A stretch of 64,000 bases of DNA from Paraburkholderia haematera (GTDB taxonomy: Bacteria; Pseudomonadota; Gammaproteobacteria; Burkholderiales; Burkholderiaceae): NCBI RefSeq assembly GCF_905220975.1, contig NZ_CAJNBK010000011.1:62001-126000 (forward strand), in the 5' to 3' direction. Both the position numbers and the translations under genes were made by a program. This document shows positions 50,280 to 58,529 of the stretch, in pieces; position 1 is the first letter of the stretch; each line of letters begins with the position of its first letter. The notes beneath the pieces were generated by a model. The model made no database searches. It saw nothing but the letters and a program-made list of their open reading frames with translations, and had not been told where the DNA came from.

Positions 50280-50363
50280 GACGTCAATCCGGAAAACGAG
50301 GAACTGCGGAGGGCGGCCGGCCGACGGGTAGCGCGTTGGCCGACACCGGCCGACGGGCGACGG

Positions 50364-50936
50364 TTAAACCGACATGCGCCAGAGCGCAACCACGAGCAGC
50401 GTGAAAAACGCGGCGACCAGGTCATCGAACATGATGCCAAAGCCACCTTTCAGTCGGCGGTCGAAATAGCCGATCGGCGGCGGTTTCACCATGTCGAAGA
50501 AGCGGAACACGATGAACGCCCAGATCTGGCCGGTCAGCGTGACCGGCGTGACCATCAGCAGCACCAGCCAGAACGCGATGATTTCGTCCCAGACGACCGG
50601 CGACGGATCCTCGGTGCCCAGTTTTTTTGCGGTGAAGCCGCAAATCGCAATGCCGGCGAAAAAGCCGACGACGATCAGCACGCCCCACTCGACCACAGTC
50701 AGGTAACGGCTCAAGACGGCGAACGATGCCCACGCGAACAGCGTGCCGACCGTGCCCGGCGCAATCGGCGACAGGCCGCTGCCAAAACCTAGCGACAGAA
50801 TGTGCAGCGGGTGCGACAGCATAAAGCGCGCGGTGGCGCGGCGCGGCTGGGGGCGTGGCGCACGCGGGCCGGAGGCGTTGGGCTGCGAATTGCCGATGAG
50901 ATCGTCGGCGGGGACCAGCGGGGGATCAGTCTGCAT
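50364..50936 (-). CDS. pgpA: Phosphatidylglycerophosphatase A
   Basis: Dephosphorylates phosphatidylglycerophosphate to phosphatidylglycerol. The 190-residue membrane protein has LGFGSGLSPIAPGTVGTLFAW (about 50-70, the PgpA signature), several hydrophobic helices, DPSPVVWDEIIAFWL (about 110-124, acidic active site) and the end region PPPIGYFDRRLKGGFGIMFDDLVAAF. A polar N-terminal extension of about 40 residues is present. Its start overlaps the thiL end by 11 bases, the common thiL-pgpA coupling. Confidence 0.94.
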   Translation of the reverse strand: MQTDPPLVPADDLIGNSQPNASGPRAPRPQPRRATARFMLSHPLHILSLGFGSGLSPIAPGTVGTLFAWASFAVLSRYLTVVEWGVLIVVGFFAGIAICGFTAKKLGTEDPSPVVWDEIIAFWLVLLMVTPVTLTGQIWAFIVFRFFDMVKPPPIGYFDRRLKGGFGIMFDDLVAAFFTLLVVALWRMSV

Positions 50937-51924
50937 GGAAGTGGTCGAAGCCTTGCAACGTCAGAGTGAGCGGCGCGCCGGCGGCATTGCGCCAGCCGAT
51001 CGCCGGGCGGTCGCCCGCCGATTGAAGAGCGCTTATTGTACCGATGCGAGTGACCGGAATCGCTACGTCGCGGCCGGCTGCTTCGACTTTGGCGCGCGCC
51101 GCGACCGGTGCGGTAAAGCACAGCTCGTAATCGTCGCCGCCGGCTAGCGTGCAACGCCGCTGGATCTCCGGCGAGAGGCGGCGCAGCGCGGCCGAACGCG
51201 GCACGGCGTCGACGTCGACCGTCGCCCGTACGTTCGAGCGTTCCAGAATGTGCTGCAGGTCCCCGGCGAGCCCGTCCGATAGATCGAGCGCTGCATGCGC
51301 GATGCCCCGCAACGCAAGCCCGAGGAAGACGCGCGGCTCCGGGCGTTCGAGGGCGCGACGAAACGTCGCAGCGTCGCCGGTATCCGCCGACCACTCACCG
51401 CGCTGCACGCCCAGCCCCGCGCGGGCGTCGCCGAGCGTACCGGAAATCCAGATGTCGTCGCCGGGCTGCGCGGCGTCGCGGCGCAGCGCAACTTGCGGAC
51501 GCACGCTGCCGAACACGGTAATGCATAGGTTCAACGGGCCGCCCGTCGTGTCGCCACCGATCAGATCGCAGCCGTAGCGCTCGGCCAGCGCGAAGAGGCC
51601 CGCGCTAAAGGCGGCAAGCCATGCTTCGTCGGCTTTTGGCAAGGAGAACGCAAGGGTGAACGCTTGCGGTCTGGCGCCCATCGCGGCCAGGTCCGACAGG
51701 TTCACCGCGAGCGCCTTGTGGCCGAGCGCCTCGGGATCGATATCGGGAAAGAAGTGACGGCCTTCTACCAGCATGTCCGTCGATATTGCCAGCATTTCCC
51801 CGGGGCGCGGCGCGAGCAGGGCGCAGTCGTCGCCGATGCCGAGCGTGCCTTCATCAGCACGGGACGCCGCAGCGGCGGCGCGGCGGGCAAAGAAGCGATC
51901 GATCAGCGAGAACTCGGAGAGCAT
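50926..51924 (-). CDS. thiL: Thiamine-monophosphate kinase
   Basis: Phosphorylates thiamine phosphate to thiamine diphosphate, the cofactor of transketolase (58530). The 332-residue PurM-like kinase has GIGDDCALL (29-37), STDMLVEGRHFF (about 48-59), AVNLSDLAAMGARP (about 72-85) and LIGGDTTGGPLN (about 120-131). These carry the metal-binding aspartates. AALDLSDGLAGDL lies near 210. It is the first gene of the leftward run and overlaps pgpA. A 252-base divergent region separates it from maeB. Confidence 0.95.
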   Translation of the reverse strand: MLSEFSLIDRFFARRAAAAASRADEGTLGIGDDCALLAPRPGEMLAISTDMLVEGRHFFPDIDPEALGHKALAVNLSDLAAMGARPQAFTLAFSLPKADEAWLAAFSAGLFALAERYGCDLIGGDTTGGPLNLCITVFGSVRPQVALRRDAAQPGDDIWISGTLGDARAGLGVQRGEWSADTGDAATFRRALERPEPRVFLGLALRGIAHAALDLSDGLAGDLQHILERSNVRATVDVDAVPRSAALRRLSPEIQRRCTLAGGDDYELCFTAPVAARAKVEAAGRDVAIPVTRIGTISALQSAGDRPAIGWRNAAGAPLTLTLQGFDHFHAD

Positions 51925-52176
51925 GGTGGCAATGGGTGAACGGATAAGTGCAACGAAAAACCGCTAACGGCGCGCATTGTATGGAAATGCGCGCGGGTCG
52001 ACACCCTATCTGCATTCAATTCCGATTCGACGAGTGGTTGGCCTGAAACGCGCTACGTCTGACTTTCGCATTGTTTCAGTCGCGGCAGTTGTACCCGTAT
52101 TGAAGGAATTGAGCCGGCAATTGGGGCTACAATGCCGTCGAACATCTATTCTAATCCGCACTTCGAAGCCCGCCTT

Positions 52177-54471
52177 ATGTCGACTCCCGTCAATAGCAAA
52201 CTCCGCGAAGCCGCCCTCGATTATCACGAGTTCCCGACCCCTGGGAAGATCGCGATCGCCCCGACCAAGCAGATGATCAACCAGCGCGACCTCGCGCTGG
52301 CGTACTCGCCGGGCGTCGCGTTCGCGTGTGAGGAAATCGTCGAGAACCCGCTGAACGCCGCCCGTTTCACGGCGCGCAGCAACCTCGTCGGCGTCGTCAC
52401 GAACGGCACCGCGGTGCTGGGTCTGGGCAACATCGGCCCGCTCGCCTCGAAGCCGGTCATGGAAGGCAAGGCCGTCCTGTTCAAGAAGTTCGCCGGCATC
52501 GACGTGTTCGATATCGAGCTGAACGAGTCCGATCCGCACAAGCTGGTCGAGGTGATCGCCGCGCTGGAGCCGACCTTCGGCGGTATCAACCTCGAAGACA
52601 TCAAGGCGCCGGACTGCTTCATCGTTGAGCGTGAATGCCGCAAGCGCATGAAGATTCCGGTTTTCCACGACGACCAGCATGGCACGGCGATCGTTGTCGC
52701 GGCGGCTATCACCAACGGTTTGAAGGTGGTCGGCAAGGACATCAAGCAGGTCAAGCTGGTGGCGTCGGGCGCGGGCGCGGCGGCGCTGGCGTGTCTGGAT
52801 CTGCTGGTCGACATCGGCCTGCCGCTCGAGAACATCACCGTCACCGATCTGGCCGGCGTGGTGTACAAGGGCCGCGTCGAGCTGATGGACCCGGACAAGG
52901 AACGCTTTGCGCGTGAAACCGACGCTCGCTCGCTCGCTGAGGCGATCGGCGGCGCGGACATTTTCCTCGGTCTTTCGGCCGGCGGCGTGCTGAAGCAGGA
53001 CATGGTCAAGCAGATGGCGGACAAGCCGTTGATCCTGGCGCTGGCCAATCCGACCCCGGAAATCCTGCCTGAACTGGCACTCGAAGTGCGTCCGGACGCG
53101 GTGCTGTGCACGGGCCGCACGGACTACCCGAACCAGGTGAACAACGTTCTGGTGTTCCCGTTCCTGTTCCGCGGCGCGCTGGATGCGGGCGCGACAACGG
53201 TCACGCGTGAAATGGAAATCGCCGCGGTCAATGCAATTGCCGAACTGGCACGCCAGGAGCAGAGCGATATCGTCGCGACGGCGTACGGCATCCAGGATCT
53301 CTCGTTTGGCCCGGCCTATCTGATTCCGAAGCCGTTCGACCCGCGCCTGATCGTCAAGGTCGCGCCGGCCGTGGCGAAGGCCGCGATGGATTCGGGCGTT
53401 GCCGAGCGTCCCATCGAGGACATGGAAGCGTACGAACAGCATCTGCAGCAGTTCGTGTATCACAGCGGCACGACCATGAAACCCATCTTCCAGCTGGCGC
53501 GTAGCGTCGAGCCGGAGAAGAAGCGCATTGTGTTCGCGGAAGGCGAAGAAGAGCGCGTGCTGCGCGCCATGCAGATTATCGTCGACGAAAAGCTCGCGAA
53601 GCCGATCCTGATCGGCCGTCCGGCGGTGATCGAACAGCGCATCGCGCGTTACGGCTTGCGTCTGGTCGCGGGGCAGGACTACACGGTCGTGAACACTGAC
53701 CACGACGAGCGCTACCGCGATTTCTGGCAGGAATATCACAAGATGATGTCCCGCAAGGGCATCACCGAGCAGATGGCAAAGCTCGAAATGCGCCGCCGCA
53801 CCACGCTGATCGGCGCGATGCTGGTGGAGAAGGGCGAGGCGGACGGCATGATCTGCGGCACGGTGTCCACCACGCATCGCCACCTGCACTTCATCGATCA
53901 GGTGATCGGCAAGAAGGAAGGCGCGAAGGTCTATGCGGCGATGAACGCGCTGGTGTTGCCGAACCGCCAGATTTTCCTGGTCGACACGCACGTGAACGTC
54001 GACCCGACCCCGGAGCAGCTTGCCGAGATCACGATCATGGCAGCCGAGGAAGTGCGCCGCTTCGGTATCGAACCGAAGGTCGCCCTGTTGTCGCATTCGA
54101 ACTTCGGCTCGAGCAATGCGCCCTCCGCGCAGAAAATGCGCGACACGCTGGCGATCCTGCGCGAGCGTGCGCCCGAGTTGCAAGTGGACGGCGAAATGCA
54201 CGGCGACCTCGCGCTCGACGCGAATCTGCGCCGCGAAGTACTGCCCGACTCGACGCTGGAAGGCGACGCGAACCTGCTGGTGCTGCCGAACATCGACGCG
54301 GCCAACATTTCGTACAACCTGCTGAAAACAGCCGCGGGCAACAACATCGCGATTGGCCCGATGCTGCTCGGCGCGGCCAAGCCGGTGCACGTGCTCACGG
54401 CTTCGGCCACGGTTCGCCGCATCGTGAACATGACAGCGCTGCTGGTAGCAGACGTGATCGCTTCCCGCTGA
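52177..54471 (+). CDS. maeB: NADP-dependent malic enzyme with phosphotransacetylase-like domain
   Basis: Decarboxylates malate to pyruvate with NADPH formation. The 764-residue protein starts with the malic domain (LAYSPGVAFACEEI near 38-51, LGLGNIGPLASKPVMEGKAVLFKKFA in segments near 83-108). The NAD-binding part follows (VASGAGAAALACLDLLVD near 196-213). From about 430 onward it has a phosphate acetyltransferase-like domain that is regulatory in MaeB, not catalytic as malic enzyme. The frame opens at 52132, but ATG 52177 fits the family start. The ribosome-binding site is weak. Confidence 0.95.
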   Translation: MSTPVNSKLREAALDYHEFPTPGKIAIAPTKQMINQRDLALAYSPGVAFACEEIVENPLNAARFTARSNLVGVVTNGTAVLGLGNIGPLASKPVMEGKAVLFKKFAGIDVFDIELNESDPHKLVEVIAALEPTFGGINLEDIKAPDCFIVERECRKRMKIPVFHDDQHGTAIVVAAAITNGLKVVGKDIKQVKLVASGAGAAALACLDLLVDIGLPLENITVTDLAGVVYKGRVELMDPDKERFARETDARSLAEAIGGADIFLGLSAGGVLKQDMVKQMADKPLILALANPTPEILPELALEVRPDAVLCTGRTDYPNQVNNVLVFPFLFRGALDAGATTVTREMEIAAVNAIAELARQEQSDIVATAYGIQDLSFGPAYLIPKPFDPRLIVKVAPAVAKAAMDSGVAERPIEDMEAYEQHLQQFVYHSGTTMKPIFQLARSVEPEKKRIVFAEGEEERVLRAMQIIVDEKLAKPILIGRPAVIEQRIARYGLRLVAGQDYTVVNTDHDERYRDFWQEYHKMMSRKGITEQMAKLEMRRRTTLIGAMLVEKGEADGMICGTVSTTHRHLHFIDQVIGKKEGAKVYAAMNALVLPNRQIFLVDTHVNVDPTPEQLAEITIMAAEEVRRFGIEPKVALLSHSNFGSSNAPSAQKMRDTLAILRERAPELQVDGEMHGDLALDANLRREVLPDSTLEGDANLLVLPNIDAANISYNLLKTAAGNNIAIGPMLLGAAKPVHVLTASATVRRIVNMTALLVADVIASR

Positions 54472-54516
54472 TCTTGATCCGGGAGAAGCGTGGTGCCACC
54501 TGACTGGGCGCCACGC

Positions 54517-54547
54517 AAAAAAAAGGCGTGCCCGCAATGGGCACGCC
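54517..54547 (-). terminator. Rho-independent terminator for a minus-strand transcript
   Basis: GGCGTGCCC (54525-54533) and GGGCACGCC (54539-54547) form a perfect 9-bp stem with loop GCAAT. The eight A at 54517-54524 become eight T on the minus strand, a textbook terminator. No minus-strand protein gene lies upstream of it within 1.4 kb, which suggests an unannotated RNA. Confidence 0.75.
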
Positions 54548-54695
54548 TGCGGGTGAACAGGGGATAGCCACCCTAAAAAAGGCTGAATGAGACCATCCCG
54601 CCTCCGAGAGATTGCAGGAATCGCAAGGCTTTCAATGCAGAGGATGGGCTGCACGACGGGCGCCCTGCGGATATCGGCCTGTCATCATTTGCCTC
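54517..54695 (-). ncRNA. Candidate small RNA on the minus strand (start uncertain)
   Basis: A strong minus-strand terminator at 54517-54547 has no protein gene to serve. Upstream of it on that strand are internal complementary segments: GGGAT...AGCC against GGCTATCCC, and GCAG...CTGC. The AT-rich patch at 54700-54745 has TTGACA- and TTGACG-like hexamers but no clean -10 at 16-18 bases. A 6S RNA was considered, but I could not match it. Length would be up to about 180 nt. Confidence 0.3.
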
Positions 54696-54706
54696 AATAG
54701 GTTAAT

Positions 54707-54726
54707 TTTAGCTTACACAAGCTAAA
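54707..54726. promoter_or_regulatory. 20-bp palindrome, possible operator
   Basis: TTTAGCTT and AAGCTAAA are perfect 8-bp arms around ACAC, in an AT-rich patch 160 bases upstream of the ribonuclease gene and at the upstream end of the candidate minus-strand RNA. The form is that of a dimeric repressor site; the protein is unknown. Confidence 0.4.
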
Positions 54727-54886
54727 TATTCTGTCAAAAGTCGTCAAAGCCCGTTCCGTGGCTCTTTCCCGCGCGATTGGTGGCTTTTGCCCGTCCGGTG
54801 AACGTTGATTCTGTGGGGTTTTAGCGATACCCTTACGACTTTCATGGTCGTCAAACTCGTGATCTAACAGCGGGGAACCTTGATTC

Positions 54887-55303
54887 ATGGCACGCAAGTG
54901 GCGGCGCATTAAAGGCGTGCTGATCGGTGCTTTAACGCTTTGCGCTTTATCCGGCTCCGTGCCTGGCGCGTTTGCGCGCGACTACACGGCACCCCCCGAT
55001 ACACAAGCGCAGGTGCAGGGCACTATCGCGGCGGCGCAGTTGCCGCGCGAAGCGGTCAATACATTGAACTTGATTGCCGCGGGCGGGCCTTACCCGTATG
55101 AGAAGGACGGCATCGTATTCGGCAATCGCGAACGGTTGCTTCCGCCGCATCGGCGCGGTTATTACCACGAATACACCGTTCCTACGCCTCGTTCACGAAA
55201 CCGCGGGGCGCGTCGCATCGTCTGCGGAGGTCCGCTACAGCGGATCGACAACTGTTACTACTCGGACGACCACTACACCAGTTTTAATCGTATTGTTGAA
55301 TGA
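54887..55303 (+). CDS. Secreted guanyl-specific ribonuclease (barnase/N1-T1 family)
   Basis: A small RNase of 138 residues with an N-terminal signal peptide (VLIGALTLCALSGSVPGAFA, about 11-30, cleavage after AFA). The mature part has LPREAVNTLNLIAAGGPYPY (about 52-71), FGNRERLLP, and the catalytic residues expected for barnase. These are Glu in YHEYTVPTP, Arg in ARRIVCGG and His in DDHYTSFNR near the C-terminus. Two cysteines (CGG and NCYY) may form a disulfide. It lies 7-16 bases before a barstar-family gene, the known toxin-inhibitor pairing. Confidence 0.9.
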   Translation: MARKWRRIKGVLIGALTLCALSGSVPGAFARDYTAPPDTQAQVQGTIAAAQLPREAVNTLNLIAAGGPYPYEKDGIVFGNRERLLPPHRRGYYHEYTVPTPRSRNRGARRIVCGGPLQRIDNCYYSDDHYTSFNRIVE

Positions 55304-55319
55304 CATCGGGATGAACGGC

Positions 55320-55880
55320 ATGAGCGACAACGTCTACGCGCACGACTCCGGAGTCGCGACGGATCTTTTCGCGGCCGGCGACGGCAATTTATTCCAGCGC
55401 GTCATGCGGATGCGCGCCGGCGACCAGGGCCGGGAAAATCAGAGCGAAGGCAGCACTGTGCTTTCATCGAACGAGGAGCCCATGAGCCTTTTCAAGACCG
55501 TACGACCGAACATCGTACAGTCGATCCGCGCGTTTCGCGTGCAGGATCTCGCTGACGAGGCCAATCAACTCGGCCAGCATTTTCTGTACGCGTACTGTGC
55601 GAATGCCCAGTCGAAACAGGAAGTGCTTGAGACCATCGCGACGTCGTTTCTTTTTCCAAAGCATTTCGGCAAGAATTACGACGCGCTCTACGATTGCCTG
55701 ACCGATCTCGTCCAAAAGGCGGGCGCGCAGCCCGGGTTTGTGATCGTGCTCGAGCAACTGCCGGTGGCGCAAAAGTTCGACAAGGAAGGGCGCGAGACGC
55801 TATTGGACGTGTTCCGCGAAGCGTCCGAGTTCTGGGCCGAGCGCAAGGTCGCATTCCGGGTGTTTTATTCGTTTGCCTAA
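55320..55880 (+). CDS. Barstar-family ribonuclease inhibitor with N-terminal extension
   Basis: Likely cytoplasmic inhibitor of the adjacent RNase. The barstar fold lies at about 85-185: KQEVLETIATSFLFPKHFGK then NYDALYDCLTDLV, equivalent to the RNase-binding helix and loop of barstar. The ATG at 55320 (alternatively 55311) gives about 186 residues, roughly twice the size of Bacillus barstar. The first 54 residues are unrelated to barstar. An internal ATG at 55482 has a better ribosome-binding site (GAGGAG) and would give a 132-residue form, so the true start is uncertain. Confidence 0.85.
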   Translation: MSDNVYAHDSGVATDLFAAGDGNLFQRVMRMRAGDQGRENQSEGSTVLSSNEEPMSLFKTVRPNIVQSIRAFRVQDLADEANQLGQHFLYAYCANAQSKQEVLETIATSFLFPKHFGKNYDALYDCLTDLVQKAGAQPGFVIVLEQLPVAQKFDKEGRETLLDVFREASEFWAERKVAFRVFYSFA

Positions 55881-55941
55881 GGCATACCCGGGCACCTGGC
55901 TTGAATCGGGTGTCTGAGCATTAGTTAACGCTTAAGCAGAA

Positions 55942-55979
55942 AAAGCAAAGGCCCGCCAATTGGCGGGCCTTTGCTTTTG
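55942..55979. terminator. Bidirectional terminator between the barstar and rsmE genes
   Basis: AAAAGCAAAGGCCCGCCA and its complement form an 18-bp perfect stem around a 2-4 base loop, A-rich on the left and T-rich on the right. It ends both convergent transcripts. Confidence 0.92.
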
Positions 55980-55997
55980 GCGTTCAAATTCCTTGGC

Positions 55998-56753
55998 TCA
56001 CCAGCCGCCCCAACGGGCTGCCAGCGCCGAGAGCACCGCAATACCCGCGGTTTCCGTGCGCAACACGCGCGGACCGAGACCGACTGCCGTAAATCCGTGA
56101 TCGGTTGCCGCGGCTTCTTCCGCAGCCGAAAAACCGCCTTCGGGGCCGACCAGCACGGTTACGCGCCCGAATGGCGGGTTGGCGGGCAGTGCGGAAAAGC
56201 TGATGCTGGCGCGCGGCGACAGCAGAATCCGCATCTCGCCTTCTTCAGGTGTGCGAGGCAGCGCGCCGAGCCACGTGGCGATTTCACGCACCGGCATCAC
56301 TTCCGGCAGGCGATTGCGTCCGCACTGTTCGCACGACGCCCGCACGATGCCCTGCCAGTGCACGTGCCGCCGCTGCGCGCGGTCGCCGGAAAGACGCACG
56401 ACGCTGCGCGTGGTGGTGAGCGGTACGAAACACGATGCCCCGAGTTCGACTGCCTTCTCGATGAGCCAGTCCATCTTGTCGCCGCCGGCAATGCCCTGCG
56501 CGAGGGTAAGGTGGTACGGCGCTTCCACTTCGATATTGCGGAATTCGTGAATTCTCACCTTGGCCGAGCGGCGTTCGACTTCGACGAGTTCGGCGCTGTA
56601 TTCGCCGCCTTCGCCGTTGAAAAGCACGATCGAATCGCCGGGCTGCAATCGCAGCACGAGGATGTGGCGCGTGACGTCATCGGGCAACTGCAGGATGTCG
56701 TCGGGCTTGAGAGGCGTACCGACGAAGAAGCGAGGCATCAGAAAAATACTCAT
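55998..56753 (-). CDS. rsmE: 16S rRNA m3U1498 methyltransferase
   Basis: A SPOUT-fold enzyme that methylates U1498 of 16S rRNA. The 251-residue protein has the N-terminal PUA-like part (PRFFVGTPLKPDD, HILVLRLQPGD) and LAQGIAGGDKMDWLIEKAVELG (about 88-109). The knot motifs are VTVLVGPEGGFSAAEEAAA (about 200-218) and LGPRVLRTETAGIAVLSAL (about 226-244). ATG 56753 or 56738 are both possible starts; neither has a strong ribosome-binding site. It is 4 bases after the VOC gene and probably coupled to it. Confidence 0.95.
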   Translation of the reverse strand: MSIFLMPRFFVGTPLKPDDILQLPDDVTRHILVLRLQPGDSIVLFNGEGGEYSAELVEVERRSAKVRIHEFRNIEVEAPYHLTLAQGIAGGDKMDWLIEKAVELGASCFVPLTTTRSVVRLSGDRAQRRHVHWQGIVRASCEQCGRNRLPEVMPVREIATWLGALPRTPEEGEMRILLSPRASISFSALPANPPFGRVTVLVGPEGGFSAAEEAAATDHGFTAVGLGPRVLRTETAGIAVLSALAARWGGW

Positions 56754-56757
56754 TGGT

Positions 56758-57171
56758 TCACGAAAGGTGGCGAGCGAGCGCCCAACGGTAGCCGTCCAGG
56801 TCTTCGACCTGGGCAAACCGGTCGCCCCAGAACTGATCCTGTGGCTCGCTCAGCGATTTTGCGCCGGCGGCTAGCGCCCGCGTGTAAACCGCGTCGACAT
56901 CGTCGACATAAACATAGAACGATTGCGGTGCAATCGCGCCCGCGCTTTTGGGTGTTTTCGCTGCCGAGCCGAACGCGCCTTCCGGCGCGAACATCACGAT
57001 CAGCTGGCCTTGATAGGTCATCTCGACATGCATGACGACACCGTCGTCCTGGACGCTATCGCGCACCTCGAAGCCGAATGCCGCTTCGAAGAACGCGGTC
57101 GCGGCACGCGCGTCGCGCACCGTCAGATAGGGGGTCAACCAGGGCACACCGGCTGGGCGGGAGGCGGTCAT
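56758..57171 (-). CDS. VOC-family (glyoxalase/bleomycin-resistance fold) protein
   Basis: A 137-residue vicinal-oxygen-chelate fold protein. VPWLTPYLTVRDARAATAFFEAAFGFE (in parts, about 8-34) opens the first module. FYVYVDDVDAVYTRALAAGAKSL (about 85-107) opens the second, ending in DRFAQVEDLDGYRWALARH. It is of the PhnB/glyoxalase-like branch; the substrate is unknown. ATG 57171 has GGAG 6 bases upstream. It is directly followed by rsmE, and the pairing may be only transcriptional. Confidence 0.88.
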   Translation of the reverse strand: MTASRPAGVPWLTPYLTVRDARAATAFFEAAFGFEVRDSVQDDGVVMHVEMTYQGQLIVMFAPEGAFGSAAKTPKSAGAIAPQSFYVYVDDVDAVYTRALAAGAKSLSEPQDQFWGDRFAQVEDLDGYRWALARHLS

Positions 57172-57285
57172 GGGGTTCTCCGGATCTTTTGGGGTTGCGG
57201 GATGCATGCTGCGAGGCCAGGTGGGCGGTCGCGTATCGAAATACCGATAGCGCGCGCCGACCGAACCGTGCATTCTGCCCACGCG

Positions 57286-58248
57286 TTAGCTTGATGGCTT
57301 TAAGAATTGACTTAGTTTATCGCGCACGGACCGGGATGCCGAGAACAGTCCAGCGTGCAGGGCCGGGTCGTAGTGCTTCAGCGAGTCGATCCGGCGCGCG
57401 GCCAGGCGTTCGGCGAGTGCTTCGACGGCGAGGGTGGCGGGGTCGAGCGTATCGCTGGCGGTGGCCATCATCCAGAGCGAGCCGTAGAGCGGGATGAAAG
57501 TATGCATCGTACGCACGATGGCGAATGTGTCGCGCAGATCGTCGAGGAGGCCGGCGACGCGTTCAGCATGGAAATACGGTGAGCCGAGATGCAGCGAGAG
57601 CACGGCGGTCGGGCTCATGACGCGCTTGAGCTGCATGTAGAAGTCCGGCGTGTACAGGCCTGCGGCGGGAGAGTCGGGCGGCGTCAGGTCGAAGACGATC
57701 AGATCGAATTGCTCCGCTGACGAGGCCGCATCCGCTGCCGGTCGTGATGCGACCGTAGGTGTAGCGGCAGCGGCAGCCGCTACACGTGCCACTTCCGTCG
57801 CTGCATGGGCCGCCCGCGCGACGTAATCCGCGGCGTCGCCGATCACCAGTTCGACGCGCGGATCGTCGAAAGCGCCGTCGTGGACTTCGGGCAAATGTTC
57901 GCGGGTCAGGCGCACGACTTCGGCGTCGAGCTCCGCCACCACGATCCGCTCGATGCCGGGGTGCTTCAGCAATTGCCGCGCGGCACCGCCATCGCCGCCG
58001 CCCAGCACCAGCGCTCGTTTCGGCGAAGGATGCGCCAGCGCGGCCGGATGCACCATGCACTCGTGGTAGATGAATTCGTCGCCGGTCGAGGTCATCGGGC
58101 GGCCGTCGAGCGTAAACAGCCGGCCGAGCTGCGGCGTCTCCCACACCTCGATACGCTGGTAGGGCGAATCGACGCGCGCAAGCCGCCGCGCGTTCGGGAA
58201 CCCGTAGACTGCGTCGGCGGTGGGTTGGAACAGCAAAGGAGCGCTCAC
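57286..58248 (-). CDS. speE: Spermidine synthase (polyamine aminopropyltransferase)
   Basis: Transfers an aminopropyl group from decarboxylated SAM to putrescine. The 320-residue protein has LDGRPMTSTGDEFIYHECMVHPA (in parts, about 47-70), the nucleotide motif ALVLGGGDGGAARQLLKH (about 79-96), VVAELDAEVVRLTREHLPE, and DLIVFDLTPPDSPAAGLYTPDFY with the catalytic Asp. An Ala/Val-rich insert of about 25 residues near 150-175 interrupts the Rossmann core. GTG 58248 with GGAG upstream is preferred over the more distant ATG 58344. The amine substrate is inferred. Confidence 0.88.
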   Translation of the reverse strand: MSAPLLFQPTADAVYGFPNARRLARVDSPYQRIEVWETPQLGRLFTLDGRPMTSTGDEFIYHECMVHPAALAHPSPKRALVLGGGDGGAARQLLKHPGIERIVVAELDAEVVRLTREHLPEVHDGAFDDPRVELVIGDAADYVARAAHAATEVARVAAAAAATPTVASRPAADAASSAEQFDLIVFDLTPPDSPAAGLYTPDFYMQLKRVMSPTAVLSLHLGSPYFHAERVAGLLDDLRDTFAIVRTMHTFIPLYGSLWMMATASDTLDPATLAVEALAERLAARRIDSLKHYDPALHAGLFSASRSVRDKLSQFLKPSS

Positions 58249-58529
58249 GGATGGCGGGCTCCATTCGGAGCGCGGTGGGTTCAGGTTGCCCAATTGTAAA
58301 GGGCGGAAGCGCCGCGCGGCCCCGCTGAGCGCGCCAGGCCACACAAGCAGGCGGCTTCCCGAGCGGGGTGCGGGTTAACGTTCTGTTAGAATGTCACGCT
58401 TTCAGCCTTGTCCGTTTGCTCTGCCCGTTTCGCGTCTCCTGGCGCCGCACCGTGCGCCGAAGTGGACTGGCATTCGAGCATCCGGGCCTCAAGCGCACAC
58501 CGCTTTCTGACTCTGTCTCCGGACTCGAC

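Larger units (their letters stand above)
54472..54886. other. Intergenic region after maeB with hairpins and an AT-rich segment
   Basis: 415 bases. A 10-bp hairpin (54488-54497 / 54507-54516) lies first, then an A-run and a second hairpin oriented as a minus-strand terminator. About 100 bases of potentially structured sequence follow, then an AT-rich patch at 54690-54735 with a 20-bp palindrome. No protein-coding frame is convincing on either strand. The ribonuclease promoter should lie in the right part. Confidence 0.6.

Noticed and set aside
52006..54654. 882-codon open frame on the minus strand opposite maeB
   Set aside because: Antisense to maeB and low-complexity; it also runs across the candidate terminator at 54517-54547.
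54517..54715. 6S RNA as the identity of the minus-strand candidate
   Set aside because: The expected long closing stem with a central open bubble could not be matched by eye, so only a generic sRNA candidate is proposed.
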